From Sphingobacterium sp. PCS056 (GTDB taxonomy: Bacteria > Bacteroidota > Bacteroidia > Sphingobacteriales > Sphingobacteriaceae), in the NCBI RefSeq assembly GCF_023273895.1, contig NZ_CP096883.1:3472001-3536000 (forward strand): a stretch of DNA of 64,000 nucleotides, in the 5' to 3' direction. A model generated the notes under the pieces. It made no database searches and was not told the DNA's origin. It saw only the letters and a program-made list of their open reading frames with translations. Shown piece after piece: positions 9,092 through 16,961 of this stretch (positions are counted from its first letter, which is position 1; each line of letters opens with the position of its first letter). The position numbers were made by a program, and so were the translations under genes.

Positions 9092-10564
9092 ATGCGAAAA
9101 AAGATAATAATTTTATTTATAATACTTTGTCGCACTTTATTACTTGAAGCACAGAACAAATCAAATTTTACGATTCAATTGAAAGGATTTGATTCATACG
9201 ACAAGGCAGTGGTTACTGTGCAGCATCTGGATGAACATGCCGATGTATTAAAAAATGAAACAGAACTGATTAATGGAAATATTTTTCCACTTGAGGGCGG
9301 AGTGGGCACCATCAAACTGGACCAAGTACCTAATAATTTTATATTAACCGTTAATTTATATTCGAGAGGAACTAGATATGGTTTAATTGCAAATTGGTTT
9401 GTGAATAATACCGACAGTATTGTTATTGAGGATAATGATTCAAAGCGTAATTTTGATCGTATTTCCATTAACGGACGTGGGTCGGCCCTATATGAATTGC
9501 AATATAAACTAGATGGAATAGTTGGAAATAGAATTACTTATCCAAACTATCCAACAACACTTGATTATTTTACCAGTGATTTTGCTCGATCATTTGGTTA
9601 TGATCGAGCTGTTGATATGAATATTGAAGTTGGAAGATTGATCAATGAAACTGGTTTCGATAGTAATTGTAAAAAATGGATGCTCACCAATATGTTTTAT
9701 AAAATATATACTGCTTATTTTTTGAAGCCATTAATACTATCTTTTGTATCAAATGATCTAGAGCGAACAAGAGCGATTAAAGATGTTTTCAATCAATTTA
9801 AATCTAATTATGGGAATGGTGCAGTTCCGGGAAACATGAAGCTATCGACAGACTATATGCTTTTTTATTTACTTTATTCAAAATTAGAGGCAACATTTTC
9901 AGAGGAGAACAAAGTAGAATATCAGTTACATAAGTTGCAAACTGACTTTAAAGGCGAATCTTTAGAAAAAATGGCTTATGCTTATCTATCCAGGACATTT
10001 TATCAAGTAAAAGGAGCTGACAGATTGAATATTTTGAATTGGATGATTTCAATAACAAAGTCACCGATGAGATTGGTTAAGCTGGAAGAAATGAGGGCAA
10101 TTGGGGCGGGAATGCCTTTTCCAGATTTTGAATTAACAGATTTGAAAGGTAAACGCTGGACAAAAAATGATCTATTGGGTAAAGTAGTTTTCTTTGATTT
10201 TTATTATACAGGTTGTGGAAATTGTGTTACTTATTTTAAAAACAAGGTTTCAAAAGCTGAAGAACATTTTAGGAAAAATGAAGATGTTGTTTTTGTGAGT
10301 GTAAGTATCGATAAAAATTTCGAAGTTTGGAGGAGGTCGGTCGAATCTGAAAAATATAATTCTGAACATAGTTTGAAACTATATACCAACGGAGAAGGTA
10401 ATAATCATGTTCTTATAAAAAACCTTAGAATAAATGGGTATCCTTTTCCAATTTTGATGGGTAAGAATGGTCTAATTGAGACTTCGGATAATGTCAATTT
10501 AGGAATAGCTAGTTCCAGTGCCGAAACACTGATAAAAACCATAGAGAAAAGTTTGATTCATTAA
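9092..10564 (+). CDS. TlpA-like thioredoxin-fold protein, exported
   Basis: A 490-residue protein; ATG at 9092 chosen because it gives a signal peptide (MRKKIIILFIILCRTLLLEAQ) and leaves 1 nt after the SusD-like stop. The N-terminal 330 residues are a long linker region common in Bacteroidota TlpA proteins. The C-terminal redoxin domain (about 345-490) starts with PFPDFELTDLKGKRW and contains the active-site CGNC at about 375-378 after VVFFDFYYTG. It probably reduces disulfides in the periplasm. The redox-associated MauE and DUF6520 genes lie just beyond in the opposite direction. Cis-proline context (GYPFPI) is present near the end. Confidence 0.82.
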   Translation: MRKKIIILFIILCRTLLLEAQNKSNFTIQLKGFDSYDKAVVTVQHLDEHADVLKNETELINGNIFPLEGGVGTIKLDQVPNNFILTVNLYSRGTRYGLIANWFVNNTDSIVIEDNDSKRNFDRISINGRGSALYELQYKLDGIVGNRITYPNYPTTLDYFTSDFARSFGYDRAVDMNIEVGRLINETGFDSNCKKWMLTNMFYKIYTAYFLKPLILSFVSNDLERTRAIKDVFNQFKSNYGNGAVPGNMKLSTDYMLFYLLYSKLEATFSEENKVEYQLHKLQTDFKGESLEKMAYAYLSRTFYQVKGADRLNILNWMISITKSPMRLVKLEEMRAIGAGMPFPDFELTDLKGKRWTKNDLLGKVVFFDFYYTGCGNCVTYFKNKVSKAEEHFRKNEDVVFVSVSIDKNFEVWRRSVESEKYNSEHSLKLYTNGEGNNHVLIKNLRINGYPFPILMGKNGLIETSDNVNLGIASSSAETLIKTIEKSLIH

Positions 10565-10566
10565 TA

Positions 10567-10597
10567 CAAAAGCCGGAAGTATTATTTCCGGCTTTTG
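10567..10597. terminator. Bidirectional terminator
   Basis: CAAAAGCCGGAA pairs with TTCCGGCTTTTG around a short loop, with A/T runs on both sides. It lies between the convergent TlpA-like and DUF6520 genes. Confidence 0.85.
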
Positions 10598-10601
10598 CAA
10601 C

Positions 10602-10943
10602 CTAGTTCATAGGTTCTTGATATTCGCCTTTTTCTGCACTATTGGGGACTATAGTGGCTGTCGAAGGTGGCGCTTGACCGACTACAGGATTTGCAGTACC
10701 AAGATTCCATTCTGCAGAACAATCTTTTTCCTGATTTTCCTGACATAACAGGTTTTCCTCATCTTGATAAATGAAATCAGCAGGATTAGTTGAAGGAATT
10801 CCGGTTTTATTATAAAAACGATGAACCCCCGCTAACTTTTTATCAGCTTTTGGTTTTTGTGTAAATGATTGCGTCATTGCCGCACCGCCTAATACAGCTA
10901 CTCCAAGTAGCACTTTTGTGAAATTTTTTAATGAGGTTTTCAT
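10602..10943 (-). CDS. DUF6520 family protein
   Basis: A 113-residue exported small protein. The N-terminal MKTSLKNFTKVLLGVAVLGGAAMTQ-type segment is a signal or anchor, followed by FTQKPKADKKLA and two cysteines (LLCQENQEKDCSAEW). This N-terminus and the CxxN...C layout are typical of DUF6520, short proteins found beside MauE-type genes in Sphingobacteriaceae. Function is unknown; the nearby MauE and TlpA proteins suggest a role linked to periplasmic thiol chemistry, perhaps as a substrate. It is the last gene of a reverse-strand unit with the MauE gene (10-bp gap). Confidence 0.72.
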   Translation of the reverse strand: MKTSLKNFTKVLLGVAVLGGAAMTQSFTQKPKADKKLAGVHRFYNKTGIPSTNPADFIYQDEENLLCQENQEKDCSAEWNLGTANPVVGQAPPSTATIVPNSAEKGEYQEPMN

Positions 10944-10953
10944 ACCTTTAGTT

Positions 10954-11460
10954 TTAATTGTTTATAATTTTTGTTTTTTTTAGGGCGTAGATTCCGGCGA
11001 TAAACCAGACCACATTAAAGATAATGTGTGTTTTCCAGCCCATGGATTCGATCACACCTCCGCAATTACAGAGTTTTTTTTCAACAAAAGCGACCATTAA
11101 GGTCAGATAAAGTGCGAATATGCCCATCAAAAAAGTAGATGCATGTAGGGCAAAACGCTTTATCTTGTTTACCGGGACAATCAATAATACAGCCAGCAGG
11201 ATTTCCAAGATGGGAATGCCCCAGCCGATCAGTTCAGCATATTTCCCTAAATAGGGGATCTTGCTGTTTCCCCGAATAAATTCAGCGATAATTTGCAGCT
11301 TCGCAATTCCTGTATAGAAATATAAAAAAGCATAGCCATAAATAATCAAAGTAGGTATGCGAGGCTTGATCCAACGTGCACTCCGACGGATTAAACTACC
11401 ATTTTTTGTGGATGTTGCCGGGTGTACTTTGTTGCCCTTGTTGTTGATGATATGTTCCAT
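10954..11460 (-). CDS. MauE/DoxX-type redox-associated membrane protein
   Basis: A 168-residue membrane protein with four predicted helices (LIIYGYAFLYFYTGIAKL; ELIGWGIPILEILLAVLLI; ALHASTFLMGIFALYLTLMVAF; IIFNVVWFIAGIYAL). The motif CNCGG between helices three and four gives the paired cysteines expected of MauE-type proteins, which support disulfide formation or maturation of periplasmic proteins. It is co-directional with DUF6520 and opposed to the TlpA-like gene. MauE was named for methylamine dehydrogenase maturation, but no dehydrogenase is present here, so the partner is more likely DUF6520 or the TlpA-like protein. Confidence 0.78.
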   Translation of the reverse strand: MEHIINNKGNKVHPATSTKNGSLIRRSARWIKPRIPTLIIYGYAFLYFYTGIAKLQIIAEFIRGNSKIPYLGKYAELIGWGIPILEILLAVLLIVPVNKIKRFALHASTFLMGIFALYLTLMVAFVEKKLCNCGGVIESMGWKTHIIFNVVWFIAGIYALKKTKIINN

Positions 11461-11538
11461 GTTTTTGCGTTGTGATGTTTCTTCTATCCATGCGACGGAA
11501 TAGTCAACTCCCGTTAACTGATTTCCTGTATGCGGGTC

Positions 11539-11586
11539 TTACCCGCCGATGGGGAAGGTTGCAAATTTTTTCTTGTACTGTTTCAT
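11539..11586 (-). CDS. Candidate 15-residue peptide ORF ending in Gly-Gly
   Basis: The reverse strand reads MKQYKKKFATFPIGG and stops with TAA at 11539-11541, 78 nt before the MauE start. The leader AAAAAAACACATT before its ATG is A-rich, as at many Bacteroidota starts. The basic first half and Gly-Gly end suggest a leader or peptide product, but the frame is short enough to arise by chance. No processing enzyme is adjacent. Confidence 0.3.
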   Translation of the reverse strand: MKQYKKKFATFPIGG

Positions 11587-11603
11587 AATGTGTTTTTTTA
11601 GTG

Positions 11604-11673
11604 AGCAGATCGGAAGAAAATGGTACTGATACGATTAAGTTTGACGGACATAAATGCTTTCATCCGATCTGCT
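11604..11673. repeat. Long-range inverted repeat upstream of the peptide/MauE unit
   Basis: AGCAGATCGG at 11604-11613 pairs exactly with CCGATCTGCT at 11664-11673, with 50 nt between. It would bracket the promoter region or 5' leader of the reverse-strand unit. Confidence 0.45.
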
Positions 11674-11727
11674 ATTACAAATATCAACAGCATTGTCTGT
11701 TATATTTTGGGAATTTGGACACTATGT

Positions 11728-11769
11728 TTTGGGTTTTTATGCCCAAATTATTGGGCATAAAAACCCAAA
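11728..11769. terminator. Strong hairpin after the Crp-like gene
   Basis: Arms 11728-11746 and 11751-11769 are perfect 19-nt reverse complements around ATTA. The sequence CCCAAATTATTGGG occurs twice, overlapping the hairpin and again at 11763-11776, so alternative foldings are possible. It follows the stop of the Crp-like gene by 15 nt on the reverse strand; there is no clear U-tract, so termination is inferred from position. Confidence 0.55.
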
Positions 11770-11784
11770 TTATTGGGAAAATGC

Positions 11785-12327
11785 CTATTCTCTTTCGCGT
11801 ATAAGTCGACGAAGCAACTCTTCACTGATCCCCATAAACTGGGCTAATTCTTTATGTTTGATATACTGGCGTATATCCGGATATTTGTCAAAGACAAAAT
11901 CATATTTATCAGGATTGGGCAATGAGAGCAACTTTGCCCGATAATCCAGATACTGTTGCTGTTTGTCCATCAGGCTGGCGTAGATCGGGAAAAGCTTTGG
12001 GTTTTTCGCATTAATCGTATATAGCTGTTTCCGTGTGGTCATGAATGTCCTGCAGTCACTGAGTGCGATAAACTGATAGTCATGCCTGTGGTAGGGGATC
12101 ATCAGCGATTCGCCATTAATGGCATACCTGACCGGACAGGTCTTTTCATACTTTCCAAATAAACCCTCGGCTATAAGATAGAGCTCTCCCCAGTTGTTGG
12201 TCAGGTACTCGCCCTTAACAAAGCGGATCTCCTCAAATGCATCCGTTAGTTCAGGTATGGCAGATACCCATTCTGCATGGATGTCTATTAAAAAACTGGC
12301 TAAAATCTCTACCTTACTTTTCTTCAT
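11785..12327 (-). CDS. Crp/Fnr-like transcriptional regulator
   Basis: A 180-residue protein; start set at the ATG at 12327 (MKKSKVEILASF), since the preceding open codons are not family-like. Residues about 20-110 fit a cyclic-nucleotide-binding-like beta barrel (EIRFVKGEYLTNNWGELYLIAEGLFGKY), the central helix follows (LFPIYASLMDKQQQYLDYRAKLL), and the C-terminal helix-turn-helix is DIRQYIKHKELAQFMGISEELLRRLIRER. The cAMP-contact motif is absent, as in most Bacteroidota members. It faces the peptide/LytTR cluster divergently, about 320 bp away, and could regulate it or the MauE unit. Confidence 0.75.
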   Translation of the reverse strand: MKKSKVEILASFLIDIHAEWVSAIPELTDAFEEIRFVKGEYLTNNWGELYLIAEGLFGKYEKTCPVRYAINGESLMIPYHRHDYQFIALSDCRTFMTTRKQLYTINAKNPKLFPIYASLMDKQQQYLDYRAKLLSLPNPDKYDFVFDKYPDIRQYIKHKELAQFMGISEELLRRLIRERE

Positions 12328-12438
12328 AATTAAGTATTGGCTGGTATTGAGCATAAAATAGACCCACAATTTATTAAACGATGTTTGCAAAATCAATTCT
12401 TGGGAAATAAAGGCATATGTAGGGACGAATCACCTTGA

Positions 12439-12504
12439 TAGAGGGATGAATCCAAACATTTAGCGAGGGTATTTGGATGAAATATCGTTTTATCCCTCGA
12501 TAAA
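12439..12504. promoter_or_regulatory. Repeated GAGGGAT-type sites before the peptide/LytTR cluster
   Basis: GAGGGAT (12441-12447), CGAGGGTAT (from 12464) and the inverted ATCCCTCG (12492-12499) are three related sites within 60 bp. They lie between the Crp-like gene and the peptide ORF and may be an operator for either the Crp-like or LytTR regulator. Confidence 0.3.
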
Positions 12505-12648
12505 GCAATATTTCCCAATTATTTTTTATTTAGAAAGCAACTTTCATATTTGTTCTGCTGGCCAGCAAAAAGGAGAAATAACTGCCCATTATGGCAACGG
12601 GATTGACCTGACCCGGATGGTTATAGGTCGTAAACGAAATAGACGATT

Positions 12649-12774
12649 ATGGAAATCGAAATTCAAAAAATCGAGCCGGTAGTCTTTGAAGGAAGTTCAA
12701 TCTTTGAGCTTTTTACTGAAGATACTCCACTAATTGATTTAGGTAGCGGCAAGTGCTGGCCTTCTTCATTTTAG
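12649..12774 (+). CDS. Candidate 41-residue peptide precursor
   Basis: ATG at 12649, stop TAG at 12772-12774. The translation has an acidic, hydrophobic first part (MEIEIQKIEPVVFEGSSIF, then ELFTEDTPLIDL) and a short distinct tail after a glycine pair, GSGKCWPSSF, with a single cysteine. This leader-plus-tail layout resembles precursors of ribosomally made modified peptides or agr-type signal peptides. Directly downstream, after 85 bp, come an LpxL-like acyltransferase, a LytS-like kinase and a LytTR regulator. No transporter or protease is adjacent. The ORF is supported by context and composition only. Confidence 0.42.
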   Translation: MEIEIQKIEPVVFEGSSIFELFTEDTPLIDLGSGKCWPSSF

Positions 12775-12859
12775 TTAGGAGAAATGCTTTTCCCGAACCA
12801 GAGAGAAGCTGTCTTCTCTCTGGTTCATTGAATGATGCTATCCATATGCTGTAAACGAT

Positions 12860-13789
12860 ATGAAAGTAAAAGAAAAACAAAATCTACACCGGTTGATGTG
12901 GCTGGCAAATGTCCAGCAGTTTTTTCAGGACAAACCGGTCTCCATCTTATGGGAGCATTATACCACTTGGATCAACAATCGGGATAATTTTGAAACATTA
13001 TACCGCGAATTCCCTTTAAAAAGGTTGGGTCAATTGAATAAGGCCGGTGTTGAGCGGGCTGAAATCACTGGGATCTTGATCACCTTTCACTATGGTCCAT
13101 ACCGACTGTTGCCCAAATTGCTGGTGCAAATGGGTTATCAGGTCACCTTACTGGTATCTGGGGCTGTATTGGAACGAGAGCTCAACTATTACCGATCGGA
13201 ACTCGAGGATGCCGGAATGTTACAAAATCAACTGGAATGTATTGATGCAAATGAGGCAAACTCACTCCGACATATCCTGCGGGCTATTCAACATAAACGC
13301 TTGGTGTTGATATTTATGGATGCCGACGAAGGGGTGGGAAAAGAGAAGGAGGGTATCGGTGGACAAAAGCTGGCTGTTCCTTTTGGAAGCCACTTCTTCT
13401 ACTGGCGGACCAATATTTTTAAACTGGCGTGCCGCTTCCAGATCCCGGTGCTCTGCTCATTTATGAAGCGGGCAAATAACGCTGTCCAATGGCAAATATC
13501 GCCTTTTATAACTATTATGGATACGGCGAAAGGACAGGGAGAAGAACTCATGATGGGCGCATTTTCCGCGCTGCAGATGGCATTTCACCAGATGATGCAG
13601 CAGGGATGGATCTATTGGGAAAACTGGGCTTTTATACATCAGTATAATGGACAGGATGCACTAGGAAAGAAAGGTATTACAGCAAAGGGAAGCTGGCTAG
13701 CTCCGTTCGAATATAACCGTAAAAAATATTTATTTGACGTAAAGAACAGGCAATTTTTTGAAGTAGCTTTTTGTTTTACTGATAGTTAA
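12860..13789 (+). CDS. LpxL/HtrB-like lysophospholipid acyltransferase family protein
   Basis: A 309-residue protein with the fold pattern of LpxL-type acyltransferases: GILITFHYGPYRLLP (about 71-85), LIFMDADEG (about 150-158), then LAVPFGSHFFYWRTNIFKLACRFQIPVL, which matches the family block for acyl-acceptor shielding. The usual catalytic H-X4-D/E motif reads H77-YGPY-R82, so the acidic partner is replaced. It may be inactive as a lipid A enzyme or act on another acceptor. No N-terminal membrane helix is clear, unlike true LpxL. It stands in a unit with the peptide ORF upstream and the LytS/LytTR pair 5 bp downstream. Confidence 0.68.
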   Translation: MKVKEKQNLHRLMWLANVQQFFQDKPVSILWEHYTTWINNRDNFETLYREFPLKRLGQLNKAGVERAEITGILITFHYGPYRLLPKLLVQMGYQVTLLVSGAVLERELNYYRSELEDAGMLQNQLECIDANEANSLRHILRAIQHKRLVLIFMDADEGVGKEKEGIGGQKLAVPFGSHFFYWRTNIFKLACRFQIPVLCSFMKRANNAVQWQISPFITIMDTAKGQGEELMMGAFSALQMAFHQMMQQGWIYWENWAFIHQYNGQDALGKKGITAKGSWLAPFEYNRKKYLFDVKNRQFFEVAFCFTDS

Positions 13790-13794
13790 TTATT

Positions 13795-14841
13795 ATGTTT
13801 GAGTTAACCTTTGTCAATATAAACCTGAGTATAATGAATATGCAATCAATCCTAACATCAATCCAGCATAGTCTTTTGAAGCGTATGGCTATCTGTCTGT
13901 TAATCTTATTACTGGGCCTGACGATTGTCAATTTCGGTAAGCTCCATCTTTTTACACCACTGACTTTTACCGTCTATGTACTGCCTTTTATGCTCTTCTT
14001 TTCAGCCATGTACATCTGTTATCGAATGGCACTAGCTAAGGGTAGGTTTTGGTTTGTATGGTGCTTGTTGCTTTTGCTGTGCGTGGGGATGACCTATAGG
14101 TGTGTCAAGTACTATTATTATGACCTGGTACCGCTGTTTTTCAACGGATTTACCACCGACTGGAAACCAGAACATCGAACCGAGCTGCTTTCCCGTATTA
14201 GTAGTGGTCTGCTTTTCTTTGTTGTGATCGCGGCGGCCGACTATTTTGCTTGGGCACATTTCTATACGTATTTGCTTTCCAAAAAAGTACGGGCACAGCT
14301 GCACAGCATGTCCGATGTGCAATTGCTGTCCGGTCATTTTATGAGGCGGCTGTACAATATTGTCCGTGTCCAGCCCAAATCTGTTCAGAGCGAAAGCCTG
14401 GATTTCTTTCAGTATGTGACCGATAAAATAGCTAAGCCTACCGTATTGGTTCCTTTAAAAGAGGAATGGCATTACTTAATGCTATTGGTTTCCTATAGCA
14501 CGGACCGCAGTTTTATGGTCGAAGGGGATGAATTGCTGGATCGGGGAATGTGGAACAGATCTGTGCCCACGCTGTCTATGATGACCTGGATTGAAAATGC
14601 CATTGCTTATAGTCCCTGTGATCCGGTAGAACCGATTGTCATCCGTTGGATCAGAACACAGCACGGAATGCAGCTCCAGATTAAAAATTGTATATCCTCG
14701 GCAGATCTGCAGCATGGGACAGGTAAAGGATTACAACTTGTTAACAGGCTTTATGAGCAGATGAACAATCACTTTATTGAACTGGAGTATGCTCTTGATG
14801 ATCAGAAATACTTTGTTATTAAATTAACCTTTAAATCTTAA
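13795..14841 (+). CDS. LytS-like sensor histidine kinase, divergent
   Basis: A 348-residue protein; the first ATG lies 5 bp after the preceding stop, and 13834 is an equally plausible start. Four hydrophobic segments fill residues 30-160. The dimerisation/His region LSGHFMRRLYNIV (His181) corresponds to the PHFLFN motif of LytS-type kinases but is strongly altered. The ATPase end has WIENAIAY (Asn268) and GTGKGLQLVNRL (308-319). It is a membrane-bound partner of the LytTR regulator that starts 4 bp downstream. Few-helix membrane input plus LytTR output recalls AgrC-AgrA and LytS-LytR, sensors of peptides or membrane state. Confidence 0.72.
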   Translation: MFELTFVNINLSIMNMQSILTSIQHSLLKRMAICLLILLLGLTIVNFGKLHLFTPLTFTVYVLPFMLFFSAMYICYRMALAKGRFWFVWCLLLLLCVGMTYRCVKYYYYDLVPLFFNGFTTDWKPEHRTELLSRISSGLLFFVVIAAADYFAWAHFYTYLLSKKVRAQLHSMSDVQLLSGHFMRRLYNIVRVQPKSVQSESLDFFQYVTDKIAKPTVLVPLKEEWHYLMLLVSYSTDRSFMVEGDELLDRGMWNRSVPTLSMMTWIENAIAYSPCDPVEPIVIRWIRTQHGMQLQIKNCISSADLQHGTGKGLQLVNRLYEQMNNHFIELEYALDDQKYFVIKLTFKS

Positions 14842-14845
14842 TCCA

Positions 14846-15559
14846 ATGGCCAAATATGATGTCATGATTATCGATGATGATTTATTCGATATCCGAAAAG
14901 CTGAAAAAGCATTAAGAGGAATTCCGCAGATGGGAGAAGTGAAGAGCTATACGAAAGCCATTGATGGTTTTAATGCCATCATTGACTGTCCGCCTGATGT
15001 CTTATTGCTCGATGTTGAAATGCCCGACATGTCCGGACTGGACCTTTATCTTACTTTGCCCGTTGATAAAAGACCACCAGTTATTCTGTACACCAAAACA
15101 GAAAAATATAGCTACAAAGGCATTAAAATGGCTGTTGCAGATTATCTGATCAAACCGGTCAGTTTTCCCGATTTATACATTGCCTTTAAGCGCGCTCTGG
15201 AGCAGAAAAATATCACGGTTAAGATTGATTTGGAAATAGAACCGAGTGGGCAGTGGTTCAAATTTAAAAACACAGACCGTTTTATTAAATTCGGTGACGT
15301 GGTCGCGATTGCGTCTATCAAAAATTATGTCATTTTTCATTTACGTGAAGCAGAGGAGGACTTTGAGTACCGCCTTACGATGGAACAGGCCGAACAGCTT
15401 TTGCCAAAAAGAACCTTCGTAAGGGTACACCGCGGTTTTATTGTCAATACAGATTTTACAACAAAAATAGTTGATAAAACGTTTGTACTGCCGGACCGAC
15501 CGGACCTGCAGCTTAAAGTAAGTGATGTAGGGTTAAAACGACTGTACAATATAAATTGA
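14846..15559 (+). CDS. LytTR-family response regulator
   Basis: A 237-residue regulator. The receiver (1-120) has the acidic pocket IIDDD and the phospho-acceptor Asp56 in LLLDVEMPDMSG, plus Lys in YLIKPVSF. The DNA-binding LytTR domain (about 140-237) shows KFKNTDRFIKFGDVVAI and the family block RTFVRVHRGFIVN. LytTR proteins bind direct repeats upstream of their targets. It is translated right after the kinase gene and presumably regulates this cluster. Confidence 0.9.
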   Translation: MAKYDVMIIDDDLFDIRKAEKALRGIPQMGEVKSYTKAIDGFNAIIDCPPDVLLLDVEMPDMSGLDLYLTLPVDKRPPVILYTKTEKYSYKGIKMAVADYLIKPVSFPDLYIAFKRALEQKNITVKIDLEIEPSGQWFKFKNTDRFIKFGDVVAIASIKNYVIFHLREAEEDFEYRLTMEQAEQLLPKRTFVRVHRGFIVNTDFTTKIVDKTFVLPDRPDLQLKVSDVGLKRLYNIN

Positions 15560-15592
15560 TGGGCTTACTATTATAAATCTAAATATATAACT

Positions 15593-15904
15593 ATGCGTAA
15601 AAATCGCCATTTAAGGGGCTTTCTCATAAGCCCAGGGTACTCCTATGCCCAAAAATTAATCTTGTTGGAGCTTATGGCTACCAAGCGAAAGTTGGCTAGC
15701 TATCTTATACTTCGTGAGCAGATGGAGGAGGACAACGTAAAGCTGCGGGATGCGGACTATGTCAAATCTTACGTGGGTATTTCAACCGAAACGCTCTACC
15801 GTCTACAACGGGACGGGTATATCTGCGTGGCCAAACGCACCCGAAACAAACGCTATTACCGCGATGTGGATGTGGAGCGTCTGCGAAATAGTTACCGTGG
15901 GTAG
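15593..15904 (+). CDS. Small helix-turn-helix protein (MerR/excisionase-like)
   Basis: A 103-residue basic protein. The C-terminal half is a helix-turn-helix of the MerR or excisionase type: DYVKSYVGISTETLYRLQRDG followed by the wing CVAKRTRNKRYYRDVDVERLR. The start is uncertain; M28 (MATKRKLASY) would give a shorter form. It follows the LytTR gene by 33 bp and is closed by its own terminator. A damaged relative of its last 25 codons lies at 33740-33822, with a similar terminator, so this cassette has been duplicated. Confidence 0.68.
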   Translation: MRKNRHLRGFLISPGYSYAQKLILLELMATKRKLASYLILREQMEEDNVKLRDADYVKSYVGISTETLYRLQRDGYICVAKRTRNKRYYRDVDVERLRNSYRG

Positions 15905-15950
15905 TGCTACATGATCGCTTGATCTTTTGCTATAACCACTACTTTCTGTC

Positions 15951-15979
15951 ATTCGTCTCTCTTTTTTGGAGGGACGAAT
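15951..15979 (+). terminator. Terminator after the HTH gene
   Basis: ATTCGTCTCTC pairs with GAGGGACGAAT (one G-T pair) around TTTTTTG. The related hairpin at 33869-33901 follows the HTH remnant. Confidence 0.6.
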
Positions 15980-16092
15980 TATTTGAAATAGAACTTCATC
16001 AATCATGACCTGCGAATCGATGTAAAATTCTATAGGAAGCCGTAGTTTTTACCTGACATTTGAATTTTATACGCAATATCCATCTTGTTGTG

Positions 16093-16117
16093 AACTATTC
16101 ATCGAGTTGATGAGTTC
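16093..16117 (+). promoter_or_regulatory. ECF-type promoter candidate before DUF892 gene 1
   Basis: AACTATT at 16093-16099 and GTTC at 16114-16117; the G is position 22 counting from the first A. Same pattern as nine other sites in this window. It lies 57 nt before the start codon. Confidence 0.6.
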
Positions 16118-16173
16118 TAAACGCAGTTAGTTGGAAGAGTTCTGATCTAACGTTATTTGTTACATTAAAAGAT

Positions 16174-16701
16174 ATGATTATGGCTAGTAAAAACAAATCG
16201 GGCGAAATGCCAAATGCACATTTACATGAGTTGTTTGTAGATGAACTAAAAGACATCCTAGGTGCTGAAAGACAATTGCTCAAAGGACTAAAAAAGTTAT
16301 CAGACGGAGCCCATAGTGATACGCTGAAGGAAGCTTTTAAAACGCACTATAAGCAGACAGAAGGCCAGATAGAACGGTTAAAATCCGTATTCTCCAGTTT
16401 AGATCTGACCGCAAGGGGCAAAAAGTGTAAAGCTATGGAAGGCCTTTTGAACGAGGCTGAAGAAATTATGGAAGAGTTCCAGGACAGTCCAGAGGTGTTA
16501 GATGCAGCGTTGATCTGTGCTGCTCAGAAAGTGGAACATTATGAAATTGCCAGTTACGGTTGTCTGGTCACTTATGCCAGGCTGATGGAACATACGGAAG
16601 CGGAAGAATTTTTGGCTGCTACACTTGCCGAAGAGAAAGAAACAGATGTTTTACTGACCGAAATTGCCATGGATGAAGCCAATGTGGGAGAGGCTCAATA
16701 A
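16174..16701 (+). CDS. DUF892 (YciE/YciF-type) ferritin-like protein
   Basis: A 175-residue four-helix ferritin-like protein. Helix one has HLHELFVDELKDILGAERQLL, helix two KEAFKTHYKQTEGQIERL, and helices three and four carry CAAQKVEHYEIASYG and ATLAEEKETDVLLTEIA. The E...E-X-X-H pattern (QKVEHYEIA) fits the metal-binding face of YciE/YciF proteins, linked in Enterobacteria and soil bacteria to general stress. The start could be 16174 or the Met at 16180. It has its own promoter candidate and terminator. A paralogue lies at 27391. Confidence 0.85.
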   Translation: MIMASKNKSGEMPNAHLHELFVDELKDILGAERQLLKGLKKLSDGAHSDTLKEAFKTHYKQTEGQIERLKSVFSSLDLTARGKKCKAMEGLLNEAEEIMEEFQDSPEVLDAALICAAQKVEHYEIASYGCLVTYARLMEHTEAEEFLAATLAEEKETDVLLTEIAMDEANVGEAQ

Positions 16702-16729
16702 AAGGTACGGACTCAATAGTCAAAATATC

Positions 16730-16759
16730 AAAGCTGGTTTTTAGGAGCCAGCTTTTTTT
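16730..16759 (+). terminator. Intrinsic terminator
   Basis: AAAGCTGG and CCAGCTTT arms around a 10-nt loop, followed by a run of seven T. Located 29 nt after the DUF892 stop. Confidence 0.85.
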
Positions 16760-16837
16760 GTTTTTGACCCTAACGGTTGATCACTTCGGTCATCTTTTCT
16801 TAATAAGCGTGGTGATGATCTATTGACCAGACAAAAC

Positions 16838-16885
16838 ACAAAAAATCTCCAAACGACGATGGTGAGACCATCGTCTTGGAGATTT
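16838..16885 (-). terminator. Intrinsic terminator of the sigma/lipoprotein unit
   Basis: Arms 16843-16863 and 16867-16885 pair with a 2-nt bulge around GAG. On the reverse strand the stem is followed by TTTTTTGTG, so it terminates transcription coming from the lipoprotein gene. Confidence 0.75.
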
Positions 16886-16961
16886 AAATATAGAAGCTAC
16901 GTATTATGCTGAGTTAAGTAGAATAAGAGACCCTGCTCGTCATAACAGCACTGAAGTTTCC

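Noticed and set aside
12473..12682. Forward open frame of 69 residues before the peptide ORF
   Set aside because: Overlaps the peptide ORF start in another frame, no domain, and covers the repeated operator-like sites; less likely than the 41-residue frame.
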